A DNA stretch of 64,000 nucleotides, taken from Undaria pinnatifida (taxonomy: Eukaryota; Sar; Phaeophyceae; Laminariales; Alariaceae). Every line of letters begins with the position of its first letter. Positions within the stretch are counted from its first letter, which is position 1. Shown here in pieces: positions 20,111 to 30,480 of the stretch. A program made the position numbers and the translations under genes. The notes under the pieces are model-generated. The model made no database searches, was not told the origin of the DNA, and was given only the letters and a program-made list of their open reading frames with translations. Location: the NCBI GenBank assembly GCA_012845835.1, contig JABAKD010000016.1, positions 19,504,196-19,568,195 of the forward strand, written 5' to 3'.

Positions 20111-21600
20111 TTCTATCTGCTCCGTTTCATTTTGCACTTTGCGATTGGGGTACCTGTAGCGTAGACAGCAACAACCCAACAGAAGCGCTGTCAGCCGCCA
20201 GAATGTTTCCGCCCGTTCCAGTACGAGTGCATACCGAGTGTTTGTGTTCCTCGAATATCCCGCCGAGGTCCGGCCGAGGTCCCCCGGCTGGAATTAATAT
20301 ATACACAGCAAACTAGTACTACTACTGTAACACATACACGGGTCAACCACAACATACAGGTAGGACCCGACTCTATCACGGCTGGCTCAAATATGCTACA
20401 TACCAGGTACGGTATACTACCGGTATTACTATGATACATCGCTGTACCGCTCGTACTGCTGCTGTAAGGCTTGTCTCACCGAAATAATCCTCTCAACAGC
20501 AGACAGTGTCAATCACGCAATCTGCATGACAAGGACAAGTCACCCATCATTTATGGCGTGATCTCCTCCTACCTGGCACGTGCTATACTTGCGCCTTCCT
20601 ACCAGGTACGTACGTCGTTGTTTCCTCGTTTTAAGTCCCGCCGGTGGTACAAGATAGCAAGAGCAAGACCTCGCAGAAAGCGGCAGAAAGCCAGCATCCT
20701 GGTACCAGGGTGCCTCGTACTTCGTATTGTTCTTGTCCGAACAACACCGATCAATCCATCAGTGCCTCTCGCTTGCTACCGTCATCGCGGCGGCGGTAGT
20801 CGTGGTGGTCTGGGAGAAGGAGGAGGAGGAAGACACGATGATGTCACGACAGGAATACAAGGTGAGAGCGCGTTGTGCTTTCATCCGCCATGTCTGCGGC
20901 CGATGTTATACTACGGTACAGAAAGGGGGAGTAATAGCAATAGTGCCGGTGCCTTGAGTTGTGCCGGTGTGTGTTGGGCTGGCACCTGGCACACATTTCT
21001 ACTGCCGTGTATCAAAGTACCTGTACCATGTACCAGGTGCTCTGTATAGTCTATCGTACTACTCTGAACGGAAACTTAGCAAGCCCTTAGCTATCAATAT
21101 GAATGCTAAACGGTCCCTATAGACTACGTGTATGTACAGTAGGGAGCTACCTGGTACCAGGTACCATGCATAGTTGATTGGGCTCTGCTGCTGTTGGTGT
21201 ATCTATGGTCCCGTACACACCAACAACTACGGTAGCATCAACACCACCAGCATCAACAGCAACTCTTCTGTGTGCGGTACTATTGTTGCTAAGTTGAGGA
21301 ACGGCTATATTCCTCCGCAGGCATTTCAAGCTCAGACTATAACATCGTAGTCTTAGAGAGCCGTGGGCAGTGGCGTAAAAATAGTGCAACTTTTCCTTTG
21401 GGTGCGTCCAACAGCAGTGCCCAGGTTTGCCCAGGTACGGTATTCATTAGCACACCACAAATAAACGTGGCGGCCCGAAGCTATGTGTTCCTTCTACCCT
21501 AAAATCTAAAACCGACGATCCGAGGGCGAACGATATTCCTGGTACCAACCAGTAGGTGTAGACGGCAGCACTAGTATGTACCAGGTATCTCGGCTTCGTG
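20111..21600. other. Intergenic region upstream of kinase A
   Basis: No gene seen. A block near 20240 (ggccgaggtcccccgg) matches 62565 in the second copy. Several taccaggta/tacctggta motifs occur at 20400, 20600, 21015, 21150, 21537 and 21580. Confidence 0.5.
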
Positions 21601-21609
21601 ACCTTAATA

Positions 21610-21775
21610 CAGTAGGTGGCCCTATATAGTGCGGGTATGTGTCACGAAGATTTACCCGCACTATACCGGGCACCCGCACTATCTAAAAACCGGCCACTAT
21701 AGAGGGGTCTATATTGTGCCAAACGATTTCACCCGCACAATATCGGACACCCGCACTATATAGGGCCACCTACTG
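21610..21775. mobile_element. MITE with 27-bp perfect TIRs, Tc1/mariner-like
   Basis: 166 bp bounded by perfect inverted repeats (21610-21636 and 21749-21775, starting cagtaggtggccctatat) and flanked by TA on both sides. A TA target duplication with a CAGT-type end is typical of Tc1/mariner-derived MITEs. The inside is built from several acccgcactat sub-repeats. No transposase. Confidence 0.9.
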
Positions 21776-21837
21776 TATCTGGCAAACAATCGAGAATACA
21801 GGGACGGTAGGACTATTAGTCTATTATTATTATTATT

Positions 21838-21965
21838 ACATAAAATGAAAATACACTCTACAGCTGTGAGATCCAAGATTTTGTCCAAACTCATCTTTGC
21901 AAGCTACTCCGATGGCGCGTATTACGGGTTGTGTGTCCTCATTAAGGATATAGGTCGTTTTTTTT
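21838..21965 (-). repeat. Dispersed repeat family D, copy 1 (inverted)
   Basis: Minus strand: gacctatatccttaatgagg, cacaacccgtaat, tgagttt.gac.aaatctt, gatctcacagctg, gtgtatttt. Nearly the same text as 33430-33560 on the plus strand. Confidence 0.85.
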
Positions 21966-22759
21966 TTGTGTCGTTTGCCACCAGGCAATGTAGCGTGAGT
22001 GTCAAAATCCAGAAACATGACGAAAGAACACAACGTCCCGATACAAGCGTGAAGCGATGTTGCCAATAACTAAAAAATACGAAAACTAGATGTACCTCCC
22101 CGCCCTCCTGGCCCGACGCCCTCCAGCCGCAAGGGCCAAGCCGTCCCACGCACACACTTCAGAAAAAGCATCGAACGACAACCCGCTGTCCATACAGACA
22201 GTATAATGGCTGGTTTGTAACTGCTGCGTGTATGCTTGCAGAAGGGTGTGCGGTAATGCTGTTTGATACAACTGATTTACTGTTGTCGGTCGTGGCAGGG
22301 AAAGACTCCCCGCCGTCTCGGTCTCTCTGTGGCCCTGCCCTCTTCACCCCCTCCCCCAAAACACTACCGCCCGGACTAATAGTAATTAGTGAGGGTGCCA
22401 AACAGTCCTTACATTTTCGTCCACATTAATTCTGTACCAGGTACGCCACATCAGTAGTACTTTGTATTAGATATATAGTAGTAGTAGTAGGTGTTGGGTA
22501 CGAGAACATATTAATAGTCAACCGCTACAATAGACTGATAGACTGCTGTTACCCGAGGCTCGCTGGCTAAAGTTCGGAGGTTCTAGTCTAAGGTTCCAAC
22601 CCCCGATTCGGCCAAACCACCAAAAATTTCAGTCGTCGGTAGCTGAAATCGCGAGAGCGTGTATAAATCGGCAAAATTGCCCAAAACCGACGAGCAGATA
22701 TTGCTCGTATTAATAGGTGGAATACCCTGCTCTGCAGTATTCTGCAGCATTGATAAAAT
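21966..22759. other. Gene-free stretch
   Basis: No exon, RNA or element recognised. Contains a short (TAG)n run near 22474, one taccaggta motif at 22435 and a tattaata motif near 22508. Confidence 0.5.
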
Positions 22760-22995
22760 CGAGGCGAGTAACGGGAGGCGGGGTGGGGGGTTGGGGTATA
22801 CTCGATATTCACGCATGGCCGTAGTCGCATGACCATAGACCCTCGCATCCCTACAAGCCGGGACGGAGCATGTCGGGTTTTCACCGACCAGGTAGACATT
22901 GCTCCCACCAAGCGCGTAGTGCCGTGAGGTGTTCGGCAAGTCGCATATAAGGGGGAGCTGCATCCTGCAATTAATACTATTAATACTAAGAACCG
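22760..22995. repeat. Dispersed repeat family P, copy 2
   Basis: Longest copy. Shows gcatggccgtagtcgcatga, gtcgggttttcaccgaccag, gcaccaagcg-like and gccgtgaggtgttcggc blocks. The minus-strand translation is interrupted, so no protein is claimed. Confidence 0.8.
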
Positions 22996-23305
22996 CTAGT
23001 GAGGCGGCCTTGCATGCATACTTCAAGTATGGATGACAACTTCAACGAGCTAGTTTAATTTCCGGTATGGCCACTTCTAGAGACACAATAACCGGTGTGG
23101 TCCGTGAGTTAGCTGACTACGCTAAAATAATGAGTCGCCGACTAGTTATTAATACCTGGTAGTTGGCTAGGTATTAGCGTTAGTTGCGTCGAGTTATCTG
23201 CAGACTTGTCGTGCGCGATTTTTGTGTCTGACTGGATGGAGCGTATGTTCGTGCCTCGAAGTGTTTTTCATGTCGGTAAGTACGAAAAAAAGTTGTTTGG
23301 CTTAC

Positions 23306-23409
23306 TTCGTCGCCACACTGACAAACGTCAAGGTCAGCCAACTCACAGACTGCCCCATCACAGGATAATGCTTGCAACCACGGCTTGTCCAGCAGGTCGT
23401 CCATGTCCA
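23306..23409 (-). CDS. Isolated candidate exon with DKPW motif
   Basis: 104 bp with clean borders (acceptor ctcacag, donor gtaagc), reading DMDDLLDKPWLQALSCDGAV then CELADLDVCQCGDE. Cys-rich end. No partner exon was found. The core ctggacaagccgtggt also appears in the SINE-like bodies (16695, 25090) and at 24490, so it may be exonised repeat. Function unknown. Confidence 0.3.
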
Positions 23410-24024
23410 CTGTGAGTCGTCGACTACCTGGTATAGTCATTGTTGCTGGTGGCTTGGTTTGCCAGCTCGTTGCGTGCAGCTATTTTGCGGAATTGCTGTG
23501 AGTTACTGTACCTGGTTGCTGGTGCATGCAGCGGTTGTTGCTCACGGTGTGTTATATTTTCATCACGATCTGAAATAAGTTTGTTGAACCGCGTCGCCAC
23601 CCAACTATCGTTTCACACGCGCGATAACAAACACACTCTCATCACCCCCTCGGACGATTTGGATTTTCGAAGCAGATTTTCTCGACGAGGGGGAGAGTGT
23701 TCGTAAACACGGACCGATGCGTCTATCTATGGAAATACGTTACGTCCACGGGGCATTTCCAAGATCGACATTTATTTCTGGAAACATGTCGACTCGACGT
23801 CTTTCGAAGCCCCCCGTTGTATAAAATAATATTCAAAATTAAAATGCGTCAGCTGTGCTGTGAGTTCGATACGAGTACTCAGATTTTGCAAGCTGCGAGA
23901 TAGACCGATGTCTCTTGTTTTTCCAGATGTACAGATGTATTATTGTTTGACGATAGAGGATGTTGCGACAAGTGCTACGACAGAGGTGCACCACTTGTTT
24001 TATGAGGTTCCAGGATTTGGGAGC

Positions 24025-24215
24025 TTGAGACCTCTCCCACAAGCTGATTTGGAGAAAAAATGAAGCTGCTACGTACGGTATACCGGATGAAGAGTCCCAT
24101 GGCCTAGATACACCACGAGAATCACGCTATAAAAACAATGTTGTATTATTTCCGAAGAGTTTGGGTTAGTTAAGGACAGCCCCGTCATTAACTACACAGG
24201 ACAAGACAACAAATA
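24025..24215. repeat. Dispersed repeat family R, copy 2
   Basis: Same order of blocks as the copies at 16300 and 25610, with more divergence. No coding content. Confidence 0.7.
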
Positions 24216-25079
24216 GCCAAAAAATGCTACCTACCTCTAGATATCGTAGCATTCGTCTTGCCAGGGTGAACAGGGTGAGGGTTAACAGAAAATGAGCATT
24301 AATAATAATAACGTTTTCGTGGTGTGTGTTCTTGCTTTTTAAGGGGAATCATATCGTCTCTGAAATTGGTTTCAGGGTGTGTGCTATTTTTGTGTGTTAT
24401 ACGTGCGGTAATGACTAATGCGTATACGCCACGCCCATCTAATTTTTACTTCCTAAGTGATATCGTACCTGGTACCTTTTTTCTACCACGGCTTGTCCAC
24501 AAACTCTTCCATGTTGCTTTACGCCTAGAACGGGGGAGGCTCTGCTGTGGCTGTGGTGGAACATTTCTCTGTTGCGAGCGTAAGAAGAGAAGGGAAGCCA
24601 CCAGCACGGGGTGGCATAGCGTGCGGAAAGCCGTGGGATCCCACCTGGGATATCGCCGGAGGACAAAAAAACGCGGGAACCATCGAGCGAATGACACGCC
24701 ATTGTTTCAGGCCATGCGTGCGCATGCCGTGCAACCCCGCGTATTTGACGTAAAAAGAATTGGCCCCTAGCCTGGCAGTTCGCGTCACATATTGTGGGTG
24801 ATCCTGTGTTCACAAACCGGTAAATTATGGAGACTTGTGGTGATGGGAGCCGATGTACCGTAAACGTTGGTAGTTTTTTTGTTTGTCCTCGAGCTGATGT
24901 TTCTTCCCCCCGCTGTACCGTAAACTGGCTTCGAACCAAACCGGCATGCTGTGTCAAGCTGTTAGTGCTTTGGCCAGACAGTCAGACAGCTCGATGGTTC
25001 AGCTGACACAGACCTCAGTTTTTTTGTTGTTGATATTTTTCTACTCTCCAGCTTCAACCCGTTAGAGGTTATACTCTAA
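24216..25079. other. Gene-free stretch with a DKPW-like relic
   Basis: At 24512-24483 on the minus strand there is MEEFVDKPW followed at once by a stop, related to 23306-23409. Nothing else is supported. Confidence 0.4.
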
Positions 25080-25380
25080 ATAACCTTCTGGGCAAGCCGT
25101 GGTCACAGGTGTCGTCCCTCCCCCCTCCCCGGAATAGCCTTCAATTTTATCACGCATAGGGTTCCGAATTTCTCGCTCTTCAGGTTTTTATGCTCGTTGG
25201 CCCTCATCGAGCTTTGCTAACTCACGCTCTCGCGCTTTTCGCTCGTCGTTTTTATTTTTGCAAGAAAAAGTCCCTACGAGAACTATTAATATGCACTCCG
25301 TGAGACTTGAACCCATGACCTCGCATGTCTTTAACTTCAACAGTGTGAGACGCCTGCTACGATATAGGCGCACCACATTT
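25080..25380 (-). mobile_element. tRNA-derived SINE-like element, copy 2
   Basis: Minus-strand head with gtgcgcctatatcgtagca and a B-box gggttcaagtctc, then the same body as copy 1. The paired stems of a working tRNA do not form, so it is a derived element and not a tRNA gene. Confidence 0.7.
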
Positions 25381-25410
25381 TGTTTCTGATGTTCCTCGCT
25401 TTCTCGCTCT

Positions 25411-25610
25411 GGGAGATTAACGGCTTTCCCACTGGAAACCCTTTTGGGGGCAAAATTACTTGAAGTTAGTATCGGGGAGATTAACGCCTTCACCACTGGA
25501 ACCCTTTTGGGGGCAAAATTACTTGAACTTAATATAGGGGACATTTTTCGGGGGGTTAGCGGAGAACCCTTTTGAGCGAAAAAATATTCGAGTCTAGTAT
25601 AGGGGAGAAT
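25411..25610. repeat. Tandem repeat of about 75 bp, three units
   Basis: Units share gggagattaacg, acccttttgggggcaaaatt and acttgaa.ttagtat; the third is more diverged. Confidence 0.9.
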
Positions 25611-25835
25611 TTTTGGGGCTCCAAGACCTGTCCCAAAATCTAATTTGGAAAAAAATGAAACTACTTCCAGGATATATATTGCCGGATGAAAAATCCCGTG
25701 GCTTGGGTATAGAAGGAGAATCATCATGCAAAAAAACAAAAAAATGCCTACGTATTTCCGATCATTTTGGGTTAAGGAGCCAAGTCATTCAGAAACTGGT
25801 CCATTTCACACGAAAAGTGCTACCCTGGCACCTTT
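25610..25835. repeat. Dispersed repeat family R, copy 3
   Basis: Blocks gatgaaactacttccagg-like, gatgaaaaatcccgtggc and gatcattttgggttaag. Directly follows the tandem repeat at 25411-25610. Confidence 0.75.
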
Positions 25836-25862
25836 TTTGTTGTTTTTTTCAATCTTTTTTTC

Positions 25863-25940
25863 TTCCTCCGGCGGATGGGAAAAAGTAAAGCGTAAGCTCA
25901 CCACGCTTCCACGTATTTTCATGCCGTCTCGTGTGTCAAT
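25863..25940. repeat. Dispersed repeat Q, copy 2
   Basis: Same 75-bp block as 14345-14425, close to family R copy 3. Confidence 0.85.
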
Positions 25941-26559
25941 TTAACTCAATTAAGTGCATTCGCAATCCAGCGCTAGCTGTCGTGTCCTTCACTTTCCGTG
26001 ATGGCGATAGCGCGAGCTGTCCCTACCAGCGGTCCCCGTTACTACTCCGGCATCGCAAGCTATAGTTGTATAGGGATGCGTGAGTATGTCTACCCGACCT
26101 GACTGACTGATCCCATTGGGTGAAGTGAAGTGCTACCTCGTACCTCTACCGTAGCACGTGCGAGAGGAACGACATTCACCTACTCCGACATCGGGGACGC
26201 CGACGTATGTAAAACCGACGGTTTCGTCATGTTTTCTCCTCTGGAGTCTCGAAAGGATTTTACAGAGTACAGGGGGCGCCCGCACTTCAGACATGCTCTG
26301 TACATGCACCCATCGGGCTGAGATTCAAAAAAAGAAAGGAAATCGTGTGTAAGACATAGAGAGCTCAAACCGGGAAACAATACATGTAAGATACCTCCTG
26401 TACAAGAAACAACAGTTGTTAAAGCCCAGGCAGCTTCTGAAACGAGCTTGCTCCGGAGCGCGGCACGAGATGAAAAGCAATTCCAAGAGTAAAAACCCTA
26501 TAATAAGCAGCCAGTACACTGAAATATCATGAGAAACTGACGTTTTCCAGGGCTTGCCA

Positions 26560-26885
26560 TGGGCCGAAGGTGCGGGCCGGGTCGGGCCGGGCCATTCTGG
26601 AAATTGTGATGGGAGAGGCCGGGCCGGGCCGGGCTGAGATTTTTGAGAGTGCAATGGGCCGGACCGGGCCGAAAAAATTCAAGATGTGATGGGCCGAGCC
26701 GGGCCGGGCCGAGAGTTTAAAAAAGTTGATGGGCCGAACTGGGCCGGGCCGACAAAATTTGACCATGTGGTTGGTGGGCCGAGCCGGGTCGAGCGTATCG
26801 AACAATTGATGGGCCGGGCTGGGCAAGGCCGTGAGTTTTGATAGTTTGATGGGCCGGGTCGGGCCGCTACCCATGAGATGTGGGC
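26560..26885. repeat. G/C-cluster satellite, block 1
   Basis: Five to six units of 50-57 bp: a cluster of gggccg words followed by an AT-rich spacer ending tgatggg. Frames read as Pro/Ala/Arg repeats and are not coding. Confidence 0.85.
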
Positions 26886-27479
26886 TTTATACGGGCCGCT
26901 CTTCCCAGCCCATGAGGCTGTCGACGAGTTTCACAGGTCGGTCCGGGCTGCGGCCCGTGGTATGTGGTGTACTGTTGCTGCTACGATCACGATGCAATGA
27001 CGATGTCCACCCGGCCCATGAGATGGCCTACGCCCACGCGTTTTCGCGGGGCGGCCCAAGCCGGGGCCCATCATATGTTGTGTACTGTATGGTACTACTA
27101 CGACGACGTCAACGTCCGCCTTGTCGATGAGGCAACCAACAGACGTTCACAGAACGAAACACGGACTGGCCAGCCCGTATTCAACCTGTACTAAAAACGC
27201 CGCAGAAAGGCGGTATACTAACGCTTTCGCAGGCAGTACCTGGCAAAAAACAGCAACAGGCGAGGAAAAAAAATTAGTTTGATACTCGGTACCGCTTGTA
27301 AAACGCCAAGCTGGATTCTGAAAAATTTGTAACGGTCACGAATCGGGAAAAATCTGAAAAATATCATCTACCTGGTACAAAATTCAGCTGATAACTATCA
27401 ATACAAAATATATATGAAAAACTTGAGCGTGCGTGTTTTAGTAATAGTACGGGGTAGCACATGGGTCGGCTCACAGAAA
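26886..27479. other. Gene-free stretch between satellite blocks
   Basis: Two copies of a short repeat (ggtatgtggtgtactgttg and catatgttgtgtactgtat, each after a cggcc word) but no exon or RNA gene. Confidence 0.5.
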
Positions 27480-27840
27480 TGGAAGATCGGCCCATATAGA
27501 GCCCGTGTCTCGTGGGCCTCGCTGCGAATGTCATGGGCCGGCCGGGCCGGGTCAACAAATTCTAAAAAATGATGGGTCGGGCCGGGCCGGTCCGGGTGAG
27601 GCCCATAAAATTTGAAATTCTATGGGCCGGCCCGGGCCGCCACAAATTCTCTGAAAACGTTGACGGGCCGGCCCGGGCCGCGATCCAGTCACTGACATTT
27701 TTTTTTTTTTGACGGGCCGGGCCCGGCCGCGGCCCATCCACCGGTCCGTCCTGCGAAAATTTAATTGGCCCACTACATGAAAAGAAAATGGGCCGGGCCA
27801 GGCCGGCGGTCCAATGGCGCCGGCCCGTGAGATTCCCTGA
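27480..27840. repeat. G/C-cluster satellite, block 2
   Basis: Same architecture as block 1, with ggcccgggccg palindromic words, AT spacers, and units in both orientations. Confidence 0.8.
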
Positions 27841-28439
27841 TGGCGTTTTCTTCATTTTTTGTTAACCAAGTAAGATGAATATAAAAAGGCAGCTCGCGCT
27901 GTCGCTACCCGGGAACTGAAGGACACGCCAGCTGCCGCTGGATTGCGAATATGCCGTTGAGTTAAATGGACAAACGACGCGTATGTGAAAATACGTGGAT
28001 GTGTGATCTCAATCTTTACTTTGGCAATCCGCAGGAGGATAAACATAAACAATACCTCAAAATCTAAAAAATGTTCCCTGCTGCCAATGAACTGGGGCCC
28101 CCAATGACCTGCCGCTCCTTAGCCACTAGTATTATGTGAAAACCAACGTGGTGAAAAAATCGAAGGAGAGGTGCTCTCCATCGCCTTGACACCCTGGTGG
28201 GCAGTGGACGCATGTGGTAGATGGTCGTATACGCTTCGGTTGCGGTTGACCGGCGCAACGTCAACGCGGGATGGGGTCGCGGTACGTTTTAAAAATATGA
28301 AACAAGAAAATCTGAAAACGGTTGAATTTGAGTTGAGAATGTGAAACCATCATTTACCTGGTATCATGCGAAATTATGCTATTATTGTTAGTGACGCTGG
28401 AGAAGGAGCGCATAATGTTAGTTCATGCATACTGAATTC
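27841..28439. other. Gene-free stretch
   Basis: Nothing recognised apart from one tacctggtat motif at 28345. Confidence 0.4.
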
Positions 28440-28690
28440 TACCGATGTCTGGTTTTGCCCCCCTCAACGCGGGTTATACAGTTTCCGTGCGCAGAACAAG
28501 GTTGAACGTCTTAGTCCTGTTGACCCTGGCATTAGCAGGGGAGTCACCGACCTGTATCCTTCACGAGGGTATACACACCCCGTAACACGCGCGATCGAGG
28601 TACCACACGCGGCTTGCAAAGCTGAGTTTTGATTAAAAAAAATCTTGCTTTGGTCGATCTCACAGCTGAAAGTGTATTTTTGTCAATTTT
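28440..28690 (+). repeat. Dispersed repeat family D, copy 2
   Basis: Plus-strand copy with cctcaacgcgggttatacag, gttgaccctg, ggggagtcaccgacctgtat and gatctcacagctgaaagtgt. Short open frames (DLTAESVF) are not supported as a gene. Confidence 0.8.
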
Positions 28691-29444
28691 CAAATATAAT
28701 GCGAGTTTGAGCCTGGAAGCCAAACGAACGTTTCTTGCCCCTTTCGATCTTCAGAGGCAAATATTGGCGAAAACAATTGACGAACACAGAACCGAACACA
28801 ACAGCACGGCGGGCTGCAGGTGTAGGGGGCGGTTGGCTTACGTAAAACATAACGGCAATCGAAGGAGAAGGAGCTGTACCACGCCCGACCACTACAGCAT
28901 GATACTATGTACTCGTCCGGCTGCACGCTCCGACTAGACAGGCGGTAAGGACTTGCATCTCGATTTTTTTAATCGCGTTCTTTGAGCCCCAAACGGGTTG
29001 GTCCCTTTGAGACTAGAGGAGGAAAACTTGATTACGGAAATTGACGATTGCGGCGCATCAGCCACTGCTGGCTGGCGGTAATAAAATTAGCGTCTACTGG
29101 TACACAACAACAGGGTGCAAAGACGCGCACGAGACGGGCGGGCGTAGCATGGTCCTGGTCGCGCAATACTCGCTGCGCGCTCACGCTAGTGGTGGACGCT
29201 TGAAGATATCGCGATCAATCTTCGTTTTTTTCCCCCGCTATACCAGTACACCATATACACTATATATGCTATATACACTATATAAATTGTACACGGGCCC
29301 CTACATGGTCAAGTGCCTGGTGTGGGAGCCCACTGTTGTGGCGGGGTATGTACCCGGTTTACGAGGGTCGATGACAAAACAAAATTGAGTCTCAAACGCC
29401 TTCACAACTGGAAATACTGTTTACTTGGAAATACTATAGGGAGG
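28691..29444. other. Gene-free stretch
   Basis: Contains an AT-rich tatacactatata cluster at 29255-29290. The open frames have no splice or conservation support. Confidence 0.4.
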
Positions 29445-29660
29445 GGTTTGGGGGCTCTAAAGGGGTCAAATCGGCTTGTCACGCCTTTTTTTATTTTTTT
29501 TTCCCGTCGCATTTATTATCCTCCCACCACTCTCGCGCTCCCTCCCTCCCAGTAGTAAGTAACTAATATCCGGGGTCACCACGGGGTCACGTGCTGTAAT
29601 AGCGGGCCCTTCTCCCCTCTCCCCACTACGGTACGTGCCTTCCTTGGTGTGTCGCGAAAA
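29445..29660 (-). repeat. Left arm of inverted repeat cluster
   Basis: Reverse complement of the units at 29995-30480: ggcacgtaccgtagtgggga, gggcccg, gtgacc, tgggagggagggagcgcgag. Confidence 0.8.
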
Positions 29661-29863
29661 GAGCCTTGTGACGCCTGCATTATTAAAGCTGTACCAGGTA
29701 TTTTATATTATTCCAAATTCGAGCGGTACGGAGGCAAGAGCGGTGATATTTTTTTTCATGCTGTTTCCGAGCGGCTCATAAATCGGGCACCGCCATGCTG
29801 TATACTTGTAAAGGATTCATCCATGTTTTTTTTTCCGATTACATTCAAGTCATTTTAAGCCGG

Positions 29864-29950
29864 TAGCCCCGGTGGTGTAGTAGTACCCTCGAATGTTACC
29901 ATTAACAGCGTATGTCCTGTGTTCGATTCCCACCGTGATGAGATTTTGAC
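29864..29950 (+). mobile_element. tRNA-like head of a SINE-like element
   Basis: A-box-like ggtggtgtagtagtaccc and B-box-like gtgttcgattccc at tRNA-like spacing. The acceptor and T stems do not pair fully, so it is not called a tRNA. Lies between inverted arms. Confidence 0.5.
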
Positions 29951-29984
29951 TTTTATTTGCAAAACTGAAAAAAGAGGGATCAAC

Positions 29985-30480
29985 TGCTGGGAGCGCCTAG
30001 CCGCGTGGGTAGGTGCAACTCGACGCGAGTCGACGAGGGCAGAAAATGCTGAAATGTTCTCGCGTTACAATTAAAGGCACGTACCGTAGTGGGCAGGGAG
30101 GAGGAGGGCGTGCTAGGTGACCCCCGGGTCTGAGTTGTTAGTGTATTTGGAGGGAGGGAAGGAGGGCGAGAGAGCGAGAGGAGTGCAAGGATAATGAATG
30201 GGATGGAAAAAAAGAAGGATCAACTGCTGAGAGCGCCTAGCAGCGTGGGTGGAGAGCGCCTAGCAGCGTTGGTAGGTACGATTCGACGCGAGTCGACGAC
30301 GGAAGAAAATGCTGATTCTTCTCGAGAAAAAAAAACACGAAGGTACGTACCGTAGTGGGGATGGGGAACGAGGGCCCGATATGTGACCCTAGATCTGACT
30401 TGTTACTGCTGGGAGGGAGCGCGAGAAGAGTGCTACGAAAATAAATGGGATGAAAAATGAAAGAAAAAATACTCATCAAG
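29985..30480 (+). repeat. Tandem repeat of about 235 bp, two units
   Basis: Each unit runs from gatcaactgctg.gagcgcc through cgacgcgagtcgacga and cgtaccgtagtggg to ggagggag.gcgaga.gagtg. The second unit carries a small internal duplication of gagagcgcctagcagcgt. Confidence 0.9.

Noticed and set aside
25285..25375. tRNA gene
   Set aside because: A- and B-box-like words are present but the acceptor and T stems do not pair; taken as a SINE head.
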